Source of the DNA: an uncultured Neomegalonema sp.
GTDB lineage: Bacteria; Pseudomonadota; Alphaproteobacteria; Rhodobacterales; Rhodobacteraceae
DNA: 64,000 nucleotides
Direction: 5' to 3'
Assembly: GCA_938008165.1 (NCBI GenBank)
Contig: CALLLP010000011.1
Coordinates: 57,044-121,043 of the forward strand
Shown: piece after piece, positions 35,144 to 45,734 of the stretch
How the letters are laid out: the number at the start of each line of letters is the position of its first letter
Numbering within the stretch: the stretch's first letter is position 1
Made by a program: the position numbers and the translations under genes
The notes under the pieces: generated by a model
Databases searched by the model: none
What the model was told of the DNA's origin: nothing
Seen by the model: the letters and a program-made list of their open reading frames with translations, nothing else

Positions 35144-35215
35144 GCCCCGGCCTTGATCCGGGGCCTCCTTGAACGAAGCGTGGGAGCATAACAGACCCCG
35201 AACCCGGTCCGGGGT
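35144..35215. repeat. Two REP-like GC-rich hairpins upstream of cobT
   Basis: GCCCCGG-ccttgat-CCGGGGC (35144-35164) and ACCCCG...CCGGGGT (35195-35215). Confidence 0.5.
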
Positions 35216-35238
35216 AGAAAACCGGGGCAGAAAAAGCG

Positions 35239-36621
35239 TCAATTCAGATCCACGATCTTGCCCGGATTGAGCAGGTTTTGCGGGTCGAGCGTGCGTTTGA
35301 TCTGGCGCATGATCTCGTAGCCATGGCCGTGTTCGGCGGCCATGTATTTCATCTTGCCCATGCCGACCCCATGCTCGCCAGTCACGGTGCCGCCCATTTC
35401 CAGCGCGCGTTCGGCGATGCGATGGGCGAGGGCCTCGGCGGCTTTCAACTCGTCGCGGTCCTGTGGATCGATCAGGATTGCCAGATGAAAATTGCCGTCG
35501 CCGACATGACCGACCACCGGCGCGAGCATCCCGCTTTCGGCGATGTCTTTCTTCGTCTCCAGAATCGCCTCTGCCAGCCGCGAAATCGGGACACAGGCAT
35601 CGGTGACATAGCCATGCGAGCCGGGGCGCAGGGCCTTGACCGCGTAATAGGCATCGTGCCGGGCGCGCCATAGGCGGTTGCGATCCTCGGCTTTGGTGGC
35701 CCAGTCAAAGGCCCCGCCGCCAAATTCCGCCGCGATCTCGCCGAAGCGCTCGGATTGTTCGGCGACGCTCGCATCGGTGCCGTGAAATTCCAGAAACAGG
35801 GTCGGCTTCTCCGCAAGAGAAAGTTTCGAGTAATTATTGACCGCCCGGATCTGCAATTCGTCCAGAAACTCGATCCGCGCGACCGGCAGGCCACTCTGGA
35901 TCGTCAGAATCACGGCATCCACCGCGCCCTTCACACTGTCAAAGGTGCAGACCCCGGACGCCACCGCCTCCGGCTGTCCATAGAGGCGCAAGGTCAATTC
36001 GGTGATGATCCCCAGCGTACCCTCTGACCCGACGAGCAGCTTGGTGAGATCGTACCCGGCGGAGGATTTGCGTGCGCGTGTGCCCGCCCGGATAATCTGT
36101 CCATCGGCCATGACTGCTTCGACTGCCAGCACATTCTCGCGCATGGTGCCGTAGCGGACGGCATTCGTGCCCGATGCGCGGGTCGCGGCCATGCCGCCCA
36201 TCGAGGCATCTGCCCCCGGATCGACAGGGAAAAACAATCCCGTATCGCGCAGATCTTCATTCAGGCGACGGCGCGTCACGCCGGGTTGAACCACCGCGTC
36301 GAGGTCTTCGGGATGGACCGCAAGGATGGCATCCATGCGGCTCATATCGAGGCTGACGCCCCCGCGCAGGGGAACGACATGCCCCTCCAGCGAGGTGCCG
36401 GTGCCATAGGGAACGATGGGGCAATTGCCTGCCGCACAGATGCGCATGATCTGCGCCACTTCTTCGGTCGAGCCGGGGAACAGCACGGCATCGGGGCGCA
36501 CGGGAGCGTGGTACGCCTCGCCATTTGCATGATGATCGCGGACCGCATCCGATGTGGCGCATCGATCGCCATATTCGGATTTCAGCGCGGCGATGGTGGT
36601 GTCGAAGGGCATGGGCGGCAT
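35239..36621 (-). CDS. FAD-binding oxidoreductase (D-lactate dehydrogenase/GlcD-like)
   Basis: IVPYGTGTSLEGHVVPLRGGVSLDMSRM; GHVGDGNFH; TGEHGVGMGKMKYM. Confidence 0.9.
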   Translation of the reverse strand: MPPMPFDTTIAALKSEYGDRCATSDAVRDHHANGEAYHAPVRPDAVLFPGSTEEVAQIMRICAAGNCPIVPYGTGTSLEGHVVPLRGGVSLDMSRMDAILAVHPEDLDAVVQPGVTRRRLNEDLRDTGLFFPVDPGADASMGGMAATRASGTNAVRYGTMRENVLAVEAVMADGQIIRAGTRARKSSAGYDLTKLLVGSEGTLGIITELTLRLYGQPEAVASGVCTFDSVKGAVDAVILTIQSGLPVARIEFLDELQIRAVNNYSKLSLAEKPTLFLEFHGTDASVAEQSERFGEIAAEFGGGAFDWATKAEDRNRLWRARHDAYYAVKALRPGSHGYVTDACVPISRLAEAILETKKDIAESGMLAPVVGHVGDGNFHLAILIDPQDRDELKAAEALAHRIAERALEMGGTVTGEHGVGMGKMKYMAAEHGHGYEIMRQIKRTLDPQNLLNPGKIVDLN

Positions 36622-36817
36622 CCATCGGCAAAAAGGGCAGGGCAGTGCCCCGCAAAATCATGACATTTCTCTACAACGCCCAAGCCCGCCCTCGCAAGCG
36701 CGGGTCTTGGTTTGGAATATTTGCCGAATCCCAGATCGGGGAGGGCGCTTTCTCAGATCAGGTCTTCGGTTATCGACATATCTGCCCTTAAACTCTTGTA
36801 CTGTTTAACCCTGAGAC

Positions 36818-37732
36818 TTAGCTGTCCGTGTCCAGCTTCTGGGTCGGCGATGGCATGGTCTGTTCTGCGGCGGCGTCGCCTTCAGCTTGCTGGGCGACGA
36901 TCTTAAAGGCCTCGCTGCCCGGCATGTTTCGCCAGAACGCGATCTTCGCATATCGTTCGAACAGGTCGGGTGGCAAAACGGTCTTGCGGGGGCGCGGTTC
37001 GACCTTGCGATGCACCCGATGCAGCCCGTCGAGACCAAGCTGGGCATCGAATTGCGGGGCATCGTATTCGACATTATCGAAGTCGTGCTCGAATGGTGCT
37101 TCTTCGAGGAATTCATACAGCAGTTTGAACACTTCCGCCGGGCGCGCGGTCAGCAGATCGTATTCGATCAAGATCAGACGCTTTGCATATTCCGAATAAC
37201 ACGCTTCGCGCAGGGCATGCCACGGATAGCCGACCAGACGATTGGCCCCGGCCAGCGCCTCCACCCGTGTGTAGACGGTCGATCGCTCGGCTGGATTGTT
37301 GAACAGGCGCGTATTCTCAAACGCATTGTTGCGGAACTGGCGCTCCAGCGAATCCATCACCCATGCCACATCGCGGACGCAACAAATCACCTTGGCATCG
37401 GGAAACAGCGTCATCAGAGCCGGAAGATTCGCCGTCCATGCCCGGCTGGTATCGAAGATGACCTCGTTGTCATGGCCAGCGTAATAGCTGTCGAATAACC
37501 CGCGCAGCAGCCGGGCGCGCTGTTCCTGACTCACCATCGTCGAAATTTCGGCGCCCGCTGAGACCTGATTGAGAATACCCTCGAACAAATTCGATACCGG
37601 GCTGGACATGCCCGCATGAAATCTGGGGTTCTGTCTCAACAAAGCCGAGGTCAGCGTGGACCCGGATCGTGGCAATCCTGAAATGAAATTGTACTTACAT
37701 GCGCGCAATGAAGCGCTATCCTGCTCAGCCAA
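36818..37732 (-). CDS. Sulfotransferase family protein
   Basis: NFISGLPRSGSTLTSALLRQNPRFHAG (5'-PSB/PAPS motif). Confidence 0.85.
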   Translation of the reverse strand: MAEQDSASLRACKYNFISGLPRSGSTLTSALLRQNPRFHAGMSSPVSNLFEGILNQVSAGAEISTMVSQEQRARLLRGLFDSYYAGHDNEVIFDTSRAWTANLPALMTLFPDAKVICCVRDVAWVMDSLERQFRNNAFENTRLFNNPAERSTVYTRVEALAGANRLVGYPWHALREACYSEYAKRLILIEYDLLTARPAEVFKLLYEFLEEAPFEHDFDNVEYDAPQFDAQLGLDGLHRVHRKVEPRPRKTVLPPDLFERYAKIAFWRNMPGSEAFKIVAQQAEGDAAAEQTMPSPTQKLDTDS

Positions 37733-38041
37733 ATTACCCCCTCAAACCGGCTTTGCATCGCCCGGTTTATCGCGCCATGATCCGTCGCGCGGATCAACTC
37801 ATGGCGGCATGGTGAAATGATTGCAGATTAAAATCAATAGCTTGAATTAGACATGCGAAATTTTTACGGCCTCTGAACACTTCAAAGTAGAATTTTCCGC
37901 GTCAATGGTCTGAAATCTCGCGCTTTTCAGAAATCAGTCATTTCTGGCGTCACGAATACGAAGGATCGGGGTTTATGGATGCCCCGGTTTCGGGGTCGGA
38001 GACAGGAGAAAACGGCGGATGTTATAGGCGCTTTTGACCGC

Positions 38042-39715
38042 TTACCGACCCTTCAGCAAGCTCCGCGCGGCATCCCGTGCTTCCTTCGTCACGGATTCGC
38101 CCGCGAGCATCCGGGCCAGCTCATCCACGCGATCGGTTTTCGAAAGCTCGATGACTCGCGTGCGGGTCGTCTCGCCGTCTTGTTCCTGAGTGACGGATTT
38201 TTCGATGCGCCATTGACGGTTTGCCTCGGCGGCGACCTGCGGGGCATGGGTGATGACGAGGGTTTGCGTATCCTCGCCCAGCCGCTTCAGCCGCGCGCCA
38301 ATTGCCGCCGCCGTCGCCCCGCCGACACCCCGGTCGATCTCGTCGAAGATCAGCGTTTTCCCGTCACCCTTGCGGGCAAGGCAGACCTTCAGCGCCAGCA
38401 GGAAGCGCGACAACTCGCCCCCCGAAGCGATCTTGTCGATGGGGCCGGGGGCGGAGCCGGGGTTGGTCGTGACTTCGAAGGCTACGCGGTCGATGCCATC
38501 CGGCCCGGCCTTCTCGGCATCGGTATCGACCAGCGTGCGAAAGAGGGCGCGTTCCAGCTTGAGCGGGGCCAATTCGCCGATCACCTGCGCATCGAGCACG
38601 CCTGCCGCCTCATGCCGGGCGCGGCTGAGAGCCTTGGCGGCATCGAGGAAAGCCCGGTGCGCGGCGGTTACTTCCTCTTCCATTCCGGCCAATTTTGCCT
38701 CGCCCTGTTCGATAAAAGCCAGCTTCTCGCCCAAGCCCGCGTGAAGCTTTGGCAGGTCCGCAACGCCGATGCGGTGTTTCCGGGCAAGACCGCGCAGGGC
38801 AAAGAGCCGCTCCTCCGCATGTTCCAGCCTGCGTGGATCGAAGGACAGCGCCTCCGCCGCGCGCTCGACCTCGGACAGCGCATCGGCACAGCTATGCAGG
38901 GCGCGTCCGATGGCCTCCAGCGCGGTATCGAGCCTGCCATCGGCCTTTCCGGCGGCGACCTCGATCCGGCGCAAGGTGTCGGACAGCGCCCCCTCGGCCC
39001 CGTTATTGCCAAGCTGGGCGATGGCCTTGCTGACATCCTCTGCGATGGATTCGGCGCGCTGCATCTGGCGGCGCTCCGCGTCCAGGACATCCTCCTCGCC
39101 TTCTTCGGGGGCCAGTTCGGTCAGTTCCTCGACTGAATGGCGCACGAATTCCGCATCGCGCTGGGCTTCGGCGATCTCTGCGCGGGTTGTCTCCAAGGCT
39201 GATGCAGCCTCGCGCCATGCGGTATAGAGCGCATTGACCTGCCGGTGCTCTCGCTGAAGGCCGCCATAGGCGTCGAGCAGGCCGCGATGACCCGCCGGGT
39301 CGACCAACGCGCGGTCGTCGAATTGTCCATGGATCTCAATCAGGCGCGATCCCAGTTCGCGCAGGGTGGCGACGCCGACGGGTTGATCGTTGACAAAAGC
39401 GCGGCTGCGGCCTTCGCGCCCGATGACCCGGCGAACGATCAGGGCGGCATCTTCGATCTCATGGCCTTGCTCGCGCAGCCATGCCCAGGCGGGATGATCG
39501 TCATCCAGCTCGAATTCTGCAGTGGCGGAGCCTTTATCGGCCCCCAGACGCACCAGATCGGCATTCGCCCGCGCGCCAAGGGCGGCCCCAAGAGCATCGA
39601 GCAGGATCGACTTTCCCGCCCCGGTTTCGCCGGTCATGGCGCCCAGCCCGGCGTCGAAATCGAGGTCGAGCGCGTCGATCAGGACAATATTGCGGATCGA
39701 CAGACGCCGCAGCAT
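38042..39715 (-). CDS. recN: DNA repair protein RecN
   Basis: MLRRLSIRNIVLIDALDLDFDAGLGAMTGETGAGKSILLDALG; ASGGELSRFLLALK; LIFDEIDRGVGG. Confidence 0.95.
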   Translation of the reverse strand: MLRRLSIRNIVLIDALDLDFDAGLGAMTGETGAGKSILLDALGAALGARANADLVRLGADKGSATAEFELDDDHPAWAWLREQGHEIEDAALIVRRVIGREGRSRAFVNDQPVGVATLRELGSRLIEIHGQFDDRALVDPAGHRGLLDAYGGLQREHRQVNALYTAWREAASALETTRAEIAEAQRDAEFVRHSVEELTELAPEEGEEDVLDAERRQMQRAESIAEDVSKAIAQLGNNGAEGALSDTLRRIEVAAGKADGRLDTALEAIGRALHSCADALSEVERAAEALSFDPRRLEHAEERLFALRGLARKHRIGVADLPKLHAGLGEKLAFIEQGEAKLAGMEEEVTAAHRAFLDAAKALSRARHEAAGVLDAQVIGELAPLKLERALFRTLVDTDAEKAGPDGIDRVAFEVTTNPGSAPGPIDKIASGGELSRFLLALKVCLARKGDGKTLIFDEIDRGVGGATAAAIGARLKRLGEDTQTLVITHAPQVAAEANRQWRIEKSVTQEQDGETTRTRVIELSKTDRVDELARMLAGESVTKEARDAARSLLKGR

Positions 39716-39731
39716 GGCGCGGGTGCCTTTT

Positions 39732-40601
39732 CTACAGCCAGTTGCCGAGGATGACCCGACGATACATGCGCTTGTACCATGCATCCTGCGACAATCCCCC
39801 GGTCAGTTCCTGACCGTTCAGCAGGGCATAGCTTGCCGCATACCAGTCGGAGCCGGGATAGTTATGGCCCAGAACGGCGGCGGAGGATTTCGCCTCGTTC
39901 ACCAATCCAAGCGCAAGATTCGCTTCGACCAGACGGTGCAGCGCCTCCTCGACATGGCTGGTGGTGTCGTATTGTTTCACGACGGTCTGAAAGCGATTGA
40001 CGGCGCCGATATACTGACCGTTTTTCAGGTAATATCGCCCGACTTCCATCTCCTTGCCCGCAATCTGGTCGATGGTCGTATCGCGCTTCAGCTCGGCATC
40101 TTTGGCATATTTGCTGTCGGGATGGCGGGCGATCAACTCTTCGAGGGCCTGCTTCGCCTGAATTGTCGTGCCCTGATCGCGGCCCACATCCACGATCTGT
40201 TCGTAGTAGCTCTGGGCGACGATGTAGCGGGCGTAATCGGTCTGATCGTCGCTGGGGTAAAAGCCGATGAAGCGTTCAGCGGAAAGGATCGCCTTATCGT
40301 ATTCCTGCGCCTCATAGGACGAGACGGCGGAGAGGAGCATGGCGTCCTTGGCGACGTCGGAATAGGGGTAGAGGCGCTCGACTTCATCGAACAGGAAAGC
40401 CGCGGTTTTCGGCTTGTCGTCCTTCAGGTTGGCGCTGGCATCCGCGAAGATTTCTTCGGGGTTCCGGGATTCGAGCGGGGCCTCTTCCTTCGAGAACAGC
40501 GATCCGAAAGAAGGCACGGTGCCCCCACATCCGCCCAGTGAGACGGCGAGGGCCACGAACAGGATGGGCCGCGTAAGGCTGAAGGATTTGATGTCGGACA
40601 T
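39732..40601 (-). CDS. bamD: Outer membrane assembly lipoprotein BamD
   Basis: Lipobox LGGC; NPEEIFADASANLKDDKPKTAAFLFDEVERLYPYSDVAKDAMLLSA. Confidence 0.92.
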   Translation of the reverse strand: MSDIKSFSLTRPILFVALAVSLGGCGGTVPSFGSLFSKEEAPLESRNPEEIFADASANLKDDKPKTAAFLFDEVERLYPYSDVAKDAMLLSAVSSYEAQEYDKAILSAERFIGFYPSDDQTDYARYIVAQSYYEQIVDVGRDQGTTIQAKQALEELIARHPDSKYAKDAELKRDTTIDQIAGKEMEVGRYYLKNGQYIGAVNRFQTVVKQYDTTSHVEEALHRLVEANLALGLVNEAKSSAAVLGHNYPGSDWYAASYALLNGQELTGGLSQDAWYKRMYRRVILGNWL

Positions 40602-40741
40602 GCTGTCACCCAATCGTCAGTTGCACGGCACCCGTCAGGATGCCTTTCGCATTTCGCGGGTGACCATAGCGCAGGCGATCCCTGTTATGGAACCGCTTTT
40701 CGTTCATAAAGGGCGGATGGGCACCAACAATGGTGTGAGGG

Positions 40742-41662
40742 TCAGGCGCAGGCCAGACTAGGCGGCGACTCGATGGTCCGGTAATCGGGTGCGACGAGGC
40801 CCCGGTCGGTCACTTCCTCGTAACGCCATGCGGTCGGATCGGCAAAGAGGGCGCGGAGCAGACGATTGGTCATGTCATGGCCCGCACGCACGCCCCGATA
40901 TCGGCCAATGATCGGCACACCGGCAAGGGCGAGGTCGCCCACGGCATCGAGCATCTTGTGGCGCACGAATTCATCGCGGTGGCGCAGGCCTTCGCGGTTG
41001 AGAACGCGGCCCTTGTCCACGACGATGGCGTTCTGAAGTGTCCCGCCCCGCGCGAACCCGACCTTTCGAAGCGCCTCGACATCGCCCAGCGTGCAGAACG
41101 TGCGCGAATCGGCGTAATCGCGGATGAAGGCATCGCCGGTAAAGCGCTCGACCCGGCGCTGTTTACCGATGGCGGAATCTGAAAAATCGATGTCGTATTC
41201 GATTTCGAAATGAGCGGCGGGAAGCAGTTCGGCAGTCTTGTCGTCGAGATGAACCGTTACGGGCTTGAGGATGCGGATTGCGCGGAGGGGTTCGTCCTGC
41301 TCCACCGTTCCGGCCGTCAGCAGGGCGGCAAGGAAGGGTTTAGAGCTGCCATCCATGATCGGCACTTCGGGACCATCGACCTCCACCAGCGCATTGTCGA
41401 TGCCGCAACCCGCCAGCGCGGCCATCAGATGCTCGATCGTCGAGACCTTCACGCCATCGTCGTTGCCGATGCAGGTGCACAGCGCCGTATCGGTCACGCC
41501 ATCGAAGCGCGCATCGATGAGATTGTCGCAATTGGCGACGTCAAGGCGGATGAAACGCACGCCGGTATCGCAAGGAGCCGGAAGAATGGTCACCGTTGCC
41601 GGTTGGCCGCTATGGACGCCAATACCGGAAAGACGGGCCTTGCGGGCGAGAGTGCGCTGCAT
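40742..41662 (-). CDS. lpxC: UDP-3-O-acyl-N-acetylglucosamine deacetylase
   Basis: MQRTLARKARLSGIGVHSGQPATV; STIEHLMAALAGCGIDN; RHKMLDAVGDLALAG. Confidence 0.96.
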   Translation of the reverse strand: MQRTLARKARLSGIGVHSGQPATVTILPAPCDTGVRFIRLDVANCDNLIDARFDGVTDTALCTCIGNDDGVKVSTIEHLMAALAGCGIDNALVEVDGPEVPIMDGSSKPFLAALLTAGTVEQDEPLRAIRILKPVTVHLDDKTAELLPAAHFEIEYDIDFSDSAIGKQRRVERFTGDAFIRDYADSRTFCTLGDVEALRKVGFARGGTLQNAIVVDKGRVLNREGLRHRDEFVRHKMLDAVGDLALAGVPIIGRYRGVRAGHDMTNRLLRALFADPTAWRYEEVTDRGLVAPDYRTIESPPSLACA

Positions 41663-41749
41663 GGAATACCTCGTATACGTTTAAAGACAAGCATGACCTA
41701 GCAGTCAGTACACGGCACGACAATTCAATCTTTATGTCAGATTGCAACA

Positions 41750-41798
41750 ATGGTTAATCAAAATTAAGGAAATGATAACTTCGTTGATATATGGTTAA
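41750..41798 (-). promoter_or_regulatory. Two TTAACCAT (CtrA-like) motifs upstream of lpxC
   Basis: ATGGTTAA on + strand at 41750-41757 and 41791-41798; first lies in TTAA-N6-TTAACCAT. Confidence 0.4.
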
Positions 41799-41825
41799 TA
41801 CTATTGAGGTGGACACAATTACAAG

Positions 41826-41851
41826 AGAGGCCGGAATTTCTCCCGGCCTCT
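41826..41851. terminator. Terminator between ftsZ and lpxC
   Basis: AGAGGCCGG-aatttctc-CCGGCCTCT perfect stem, 55 nt past ftsZ stop. Confidence 0.75.
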
Positions 41852-41906
41852 TGATCTTTTTGAATGATTGGCGATCAAGCTGTGTCAGGTTGACCGAGGA
41901 TCAACC

Positions 41907-43400
41907 CTAATTTGCCTGACGGCGCAGAAATGCGGGGATTTGCAGCGCATCGTCATCCGGTGAGCCGTCACCATCAATGCTGTCGCCCTTGAAGGGAGCC
42001 TTGGCCGATGGGGATGCAGTCTCGTTGGACGAGCGGGCACCGAGGCTGTCCGCAACCCGACGAATGAGGTTGAGACCGGCGCGCGCGGTCATCGGGGCGG
42101 CAGGCTGTGCCGTCACGGATTGCGTTTGCGCTGTGGGTGCATCGGCCACCGAGGGGTCGATAACCGTGGCCACGGGGCCTTGTGTCGACACCATGGGAGG
42201 GATGCCGTCCGTGCCGGTTGCCGCGAGGGGCTGCTCGATATGCTCCTCGACGGGCTGAGTGGCTTCGACGGAGTCGCTGCGGTTGCCGACGGCCTGTTTT
42301 ACGGCATGGCGCGTGCCTGCGCCGATGCCGCGATCGCCGACCGCTTCGCTGGCATAGCGGGGGGCGGGGATGGCACGGCGTGGGCGCGCGGCACCGCTGC
42401 GGGCCGCTGGCTCGGTAGTGCGGGCAACGGCGGCCTCGGCCTCGATGCCGGTGGCAACGACGGAGACGCGCATATGACCTTTCAGGCTGTCATCGAAGCA
42501 CGATCCAACGATGATATTTGCGCCGGGATCGACTTCCTGCTTGATGCGCGAGGCGGCCTCGTCGACTTCGAAAAGTTTCAGGTCCGGCCCGCCGGTAATG
42601 TTGATCAGCACGCCGCGCGCGCCTTTCAGGGACACATCGTCGAGCAGCGGGTTGGCGATGGCTTTTTCCGCGGCTTCGACTGCGCGGCCTTCGCCTTCGG
42701 CCTCGCCGGTGCCCATCATCGCCTTGCCCATCTCACCCATTACCGTGCGGACATCCGCAAAGTCGAGATTGATGAGGCCGGGCATGACCATCAGGTCGGT
42801 AACGCCCTTGACGCCTTGGTACAGTACATCATCGGCCAGATTGAACGCGTCCATGATGGTCGTGTTCTCGGTCGCGATGCGAAAGAGGTTCTGGTTGGGG
42901 ATGATGATCAGCGTATCGACATATTGCTGAAGCTCGTCGAGACCGTCTTCGGCCAGCTGCATCCGCTTTGCGCCCTCGAAGGAGAAGGGCTTCGTGACCA
43001 CGCCAACGGTCAGGACGCCCAGTTCACGCGCCGCTTTGGCGATGACGGGGGCCGCGCCCGTGCCGGTTCCACCGCCCATACCGGCGGTGATGAAGCACAT
43101 ATTCGCGCCGTTCAGGTGATCGATGATTTCATCGATCGTTTCCTCTGCGGATTCGCGCCCGACGCTGGGCTTCATGCCCGCGCCCAAACCCGCAGTGACC
43201 CCGGAGCCAAGCTGAACACGCCGCGAGGACCGCGACTGTTCGATGGCCTGAGCGTCGGTATTCGCCACGACGAACTCGACCCCCTCCAGGTTTTTGTTGA
43301 TCATGTTGTTGACGGCATTGCCGCCCGCACCACCCACGCCGAAGACTGTAATCTTCGGCTTCATGTCCGTGTCGTCGACCGCCCCGATGTTCAAAGCCAT
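41907..43400 (-). CDS. ftsZ: Cell division protein FtsZ
   Basis: [38 protein letters not shown]-terminal [16 protein letters not shown]. Confidence 0.97.
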   Translation of the reverse strand: MALNIGAVDDTDMKPKITVFGVGGAGGNAVNNMINKNLEGVEFVVANTDAQAIEQSRSSRRVQLGSGVTAGLGAGMKPSVGRESAEETIDEIIDHLNGANMCFITAGMGGGTGTGAAPVIAKAARELGVLTVGVVTKPFSFEGAKRMQLAEDGLDELQQYVDTLIIIPNQNLFRIATENTTIMDAFNLADDVLYQGVKGVTDLMVMPGLINLDFADVRTVMGEMGKAMMGTGEAEGEGRAVEAAEKAIANPLLDDVSLKGARGVLINITGGPDLKLFEVDEAASRIKQEVDPGANIIVGSCFDDSLKGHMRVSVVATGIEAEAAVARTTEPAARSGAARPRRAIPAPRYASEAVGDRGIGAGTRHAVKQAVGNRSDSVEATQPVEEHIEQPLAATGTDGIPPMVSTQGPVATVIDPSVADAPTAQTQSVTAQPAAPMTARAGLNLIRRVADSLGARSSNETASPSAKAPFKGDSIDGDGSPDDDALQIPAFLRRQAN

Positions 43401-43548
43401 GGTTCCGCCTGTATGTTGATAGTTGTTGTTTGTTTTTTTTGCTCGCCTGATTCGGAATCCTAACGAAATTTTCACAATTGTCACAAAGAAAATGGCGAAA
43501 ATCTCGTCTCTTAGCCTTGATTTGGCTTTTGGAAGTTGATGTCTCGAC

Positions 43549-44838
43549 TTACCAGTTTTCCCGAAGCCATTGACGTAAACCGCCGAATGCCTGTTCGTGA
43601 TCGCGAGCAGTTTCCATGGCATCGGCCCATGGTTCGCATTGCAGGCGAATGGCATGGGCGAGAAGCCCATGGGCCGCGGCGAATTCCGGTCCCAATGCGC
43701 CCTGTGGTGCGCCGCGTGTGCGGATCGCACGGCCCAGTCGGACCCGGCGCCCCAGAACGGCATTGCCCGCCTCTACCATGCCGCGCATCCGGCTTCCGCC
43801 CCCGGTCAGGATGACGGGGCGCGGATCTCCGGGGGGCAAGACTGCGCGCACCAGCTCGAACATCTCCTCGACCCGAGGACGGATCACGCCGGTCATGATC
43901 ACCGTGGCCTCGCCCGGCCCCGCTCCGCCAAGGACGGAAGGGTCGGCGTTGATCTCGATCCCTTGGGGGGCGACCTTGATCGCCTCGGCCTCGTGGAGCG
44001 GAATATCCATGGCGGCGGCCAGATCGCGGGTCATGGTCTCGCCGCCGATGGTGATGCAATGGGCCGAGCGCAGGCGGTTGTGGCGGAAGCTGGCCACGCC
44101 GGTGACCTGCGCCCCGATATCGACGACCGTTGCCCCAAGGGCCAGTTCGTCCTGAGTCAGAGTCGAAAACCCGCTGGCAACCGCCGCGCAGGCCACGCCG
44201 GAAACCGATAATCCTGCATTGCGCGCGACCACGCCCAGCCGTTCCAGAGCCGCGCGCTCGACGGTTACGATGCCGAACCGGACCCCGAGTGTCCGGGCGC
44301 TATGCCCTCGTGGATCGGCGATATCCGGCACACCGTTGCGCGAGAAATCCAGCGGCTCGATATGCAAAGGACGCCGGATGCGCAGGGCGATTTCCTGACG
44401 ACATGAGGCCATCACTCGCCCCACGGTTGCATCATCGACCATACTCATGGGGATCGCGGTGGTGGATTCAGCCTGAAGCGTTCGGGGCGATCCACCCGAT
44501 AACGCGAAGATCGCCCGGTCGGGAGTCGTGCCGGTCTGTCGCCGGATATCGCGCATCACGTCGCGCAGCACATCGGCCACCGCATCGGTATCGTCGATCG
44601 CGCCGCCCTTCATGCCATGGGCGGGAGCGCTGGCCGTGGCCACGACCCGAAGCGCGGCATAGATATCGACATCGCGGTCCAGCAGGCTGCGGTCGAGCAG
44701 GGAATGGCGAATATCGGCGAGAAGGCAGGTCACGCGCGAGCCGCCAAGGTCGATCACGGCCAGACGCTCGCCGCCGAGAGCCGTGGCCACGCGGCCCCGG
44801 ATCGCCTCGTAGGACCGAAGTACGGCGATCCCGCTCAC
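43549..44838 (-). CDS. ftsA: Cell division protein FtsA
   Basis: [49 protein letters not shown]. Confidence 0.93.
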   Translation of the reverse strand: MSGIAVLRSYEAIRGRVATALGGERLAVIDLGGSRVTCLLADIRHSLLDRSLLDRDVDIYAALRVVATASAPAHGMKGGAIDDTDAVADVLRDVMRDIRRQTGTTPDRAIFALSGGSPRTLQAESTTAIPMSMVDDATVGRVMASCRQEIALRIRRPLHIEPLDFSRNGVPDIADPRGHSARTLGVRFGIVTVERAALERLGVVARNAGLSVSGVACAAVASGFSTLTQDELALGATVVDIGAQVTGVASFRHNRLRSAHCITIGGETMTRDLAAAMDIPLHEAEAIKVAPQGIEINADPSVLGGAGPGEATVIMTGVIRPRVEEMFELVRAVLPPGDPRPVILTGGGSRMRGMVEAGNAVLGRRVRLGRAIRTRGAPQGALGPEFAAAHGLLAHAIRLQCEPWADAMETARDHEQAFGGLRQWLRENW

Positions 44839-45734
44839 CGATAGGTCGTCCGAAGGGTTTTCAGGAGTTCGTCGCGCATCTCGCTTGCGCCCGTCTCCAG
44901 CCGGATCACCGGGGGATCGTCCGGCATCCGCAAGTCAATGCCCGTGACCGCAAAGGGGGCGACACGGCGCTCCAGATCCCGGTCGGCAAAAAGGCGCAGG
45001 GCCTGCAAGGGGTCCTCCATCGGCAGTTTAACGATCAGCCCGCTATCGGTGATGACATCCCATCGCCGACCGCCCCGGCGCACCAGTGCCGCGATGCGGG
45101 GCAGGATGGTGGCGGGAGCACCCCGCAGCAAGGCGCGGGCATCGGCAATGGCGTCATTCGCCTCCTCGCCGATCAACAAGGGCAGGTCCAGCCGTGCATC
45201 CGCGCCAAAGACCGGCACGATCGTGTGGCCGAGATGGTCGATCAGGAAAAACCCGTCATCATTGCGCCAGATGGCGACCGGGATACGCTCGGTCACGATC
45301 ACTTTCATCACGCCGGAAGGGTCGATGGCCACGGAGGCCCGCTCGATCCACGGATTGTCGAGCAGAGCGTCGCGCGCCCGTCTTGCATCGAACCGAAGGG
45401 ACGAAACCGCCTTCGTGCCCGGCTCGATGCCGATGATCGTGGCGATTTCGTGAACCGATATCTGGATATGGCCGCTGACCTCCAGATCGGTGACGGCGAA
45501 TTCAGGATGATCGATCACCGCGCTGCGCACCGCTTGGGCGCGGGTGAGCGTCGCGGTGCGAATATCGGACCAGTGAAAGGCGATGACCGCCGCGATGGAT
45601 ATCACGGCGGCAGGCAGCCAAAACCGCAAAACCCTGCGTTTCGTAAAGACGCGCGAGGCCCCGCGTGTGGCTTTGTCGGGGGAGGAGGAGCCGTCGCGCA
45701 GTCCGGGGGCCGGGTCGCGGGTCTTGGCTTTCAT
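44835..45734 (-). CDS. ftsQ: Cell division protein FtsQ
   Basis: N-terminal TM and POTRA-like domain (FAVTDLEVSGHIQISVHEIATIIG); between ddl and ftsA. Confidence 0.88.
   Translation of the reverse strand: MKAKTRDPAPGLRDGSSSPDKATRGASRVFTKRRVLRFWLPAAVISIAAVIAFHWSDIRTATLTRAQAVRSAVIDHPEFAVTDLEVSGHIQISVHEIATIIGIEPGTKAVSSLRFDARRARDALLDNPWIERASVAIDPSGVMKVIVTERIPVAIWRNDDGFFLIDHLGHTIVPVFGADARLDLPLLIGEEANDAIADARALLRGAPATILPRIAALVRRGGRRWDVITDSGLIVKLPMEDPLQALRLFADRDLERRVAPFAVTGIDLRMPDDPPVIRLETGASEMRDELLKTLRTTYR

Noticed and set aside
35126-35671. Minus-strand 181-aa ORF bridging cobT upstream region and FAD oxidoreductase
   Set aside because: Out-of-frame overlap with the GlcD-like gene; includes REP-like non-coding DNA; no domain signal.
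42120-43463. 447-aa plus-strand ORF
   Set aside because: Fully antisense to ftsZ.
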